Assembly: GCA_965153355.1 (NCBI GenBank)
Contig: OZ231126.1
Location: 84,072,001-84,136,000, forward strand
Direction of reading: 5' to 3'
Length of the DNA stretch: 64,000 nucleotides
From: Flaccisagitta enflata
Lineage: Eukaryota > Chaetognatha > Sagittoidea > Aphragmophora
The notes under the pieces are model-generated. The model was not told the DNA's origin and searched no databases. It saw only the letters and a list, made by a program, of their open reading frames with translations. This document shows, piece after piece, positions 63,226 to 64,000 of this stretch; position 1 is the stretch's first letter; the number at the start of each line of letters is the position of its first letter. Both the position numbers and the translations under genes were made by a program.

Positions 63226-64000
63226 TTTGTTGTGACCAAATTGGGCCCTGAAAATGGCAGAACTCCTTCACGGACACCTATCTATTGTCGGATATGACGC
63301 ATCCGTCAGCGCAGACGAGCAGTGCGTGTTCCCGCGCAATCGTTCGCATGAGTTGGGGGTAAAATACGTGAGTGCATGTTTCAGCCCAAACGCAAGTGTT
63401 TACTAAAGATCTTCTCATTTGATAAGAGTTGTGTCCGGTGGTTTCCATGGCATTCTACTCCTTGATTTCTTTTGTAAACAAATTTCCCCCATGAGTTATT
63501 AAGAAAACTATGAATAGAAAAGTCCGCTGAAAAATAGAAAGAAAAAGAGCGCGAAAAAAGCTTACCGTAAGAACCGTCAAAAATTATTTTCCATCTATTC
63601 TTCCGTCTGAAAATTAAAAAACCGCTTGACCAAAACATTTCTGGAAGTATAGGGTAATACCCCAAAACTAAGCTCTTGCAGTGAAGTGATTTCCTGCTCA
63701 TGAGGGTCTTCCACTACTACTTTTACTACTACATTGCGTAGAGATGTAGATTTATCTTAGATCCAGGTTCACAGATACTGTGAAGTCGCGTGCATGCGAC
63801 CGTAAAACCCTCTATGTAGTTCGGTCTGTCCGTCTGCCCGTCGGTCGGTCTGTAACCATTGGCTTTTTTCGGCGTTCACTAGAAGTTTTTGCCTCACTTC
63901 CATGGCCCACATGTTTAATTAGCCCATTTCATTTCTTCCCCTGCCCACTAAAACGCGAACAGGGTAGGTTGAGACGGCAACTCATTCGGGCCTTTTGTGA
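63226..64000. other. No gene recognised; element fragment near the end
   Basis: Unassigned sequence; gaagtcgcgtgcatgcgacc at 63782-63801 with gtcggtcggtctg after it is a tail piece of the hairpin-tailed family. Confidence 0.45.

Noticed and set aside
63381-63701. Minus-strand frame of 106 codons
   Set aside because: No recognisable motif, AT-rich, no paired splice sites that join to another exon.

Overview
This is nuclear DNA from an animal, probably an invertebrate. The genes are split into short GC-richer exons by long AT-richer introns with GT..AG borders. There is no bacterial-style gene packing, and an unusually large share of the window is simple-sequence repeat: (GA)n, (CA)n, (AAC)n, (GAA)n, (TTTC)n, (GAATGAAT)n and others, up to about 1.1 kb each. 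The species cannot be named from the sequence.

Two host genes are readable. The minus strand carries a gene for a tubulin-folding-cofactor-E-like protein (TBCEL type: leucine-rich repeats plus a C-terminal ubiquitin-like region, no CAP-Gly domain). Its exons lie at 47.2, 45.4, 44.3, 36.5, 19.2, 11.9, 0.7 and 0.16 kb, with a possible first coding exon at 48.1 kb, so the gene spans almost the first 48 kb. Splice phases agree at every junction except one, between 11.7 and 0.8 kb, where one exon is still unlocated. On the plus strand, inside an intron of that gene, lies a BTB-BACK domain gene with exons at 12.9, 14.6 and 15.4-17.4 kb and a candidate upstream exon at 8.1 kb. If the 8.1 kb exon is right, the two genes are interleaved on opposite strands.

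The rest is repeats. There is a broken non-LTR retrotransposon (37.4-41.6 kb, minus strand) split by an inserted element, and a decayed copy of an invertebrate-expanded PIN-like protein family (26.7-28.8 kb). Several foldback or TIR elements occur (1.3, 2.3, 4.8, 13.5, 18.1, 20.6-25.0, 23.2, 46.0, 46.6 and 58.8 kb). More than fifteen copies or fragments belong to a short mobile family that begins AACAAG and ends in a hairpin followed by TAAAAA.

The most interesting signal is that last family. In each subfamily a short motif near the head matches the right arm of the tail hairpin, and the two change together between subfamilies. Other notable points are complementary (GA)n and (TC)n tracts at the two ends of one intron, simple repeats abutting many splice sites, and arrays of near-perfect hairpins inside a 4.4 kb inverted repeat. 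About 48-64 kb has no recognised gene; it holds simple repeats, element copies, minisatellites and unassigned AT-rich DNA.
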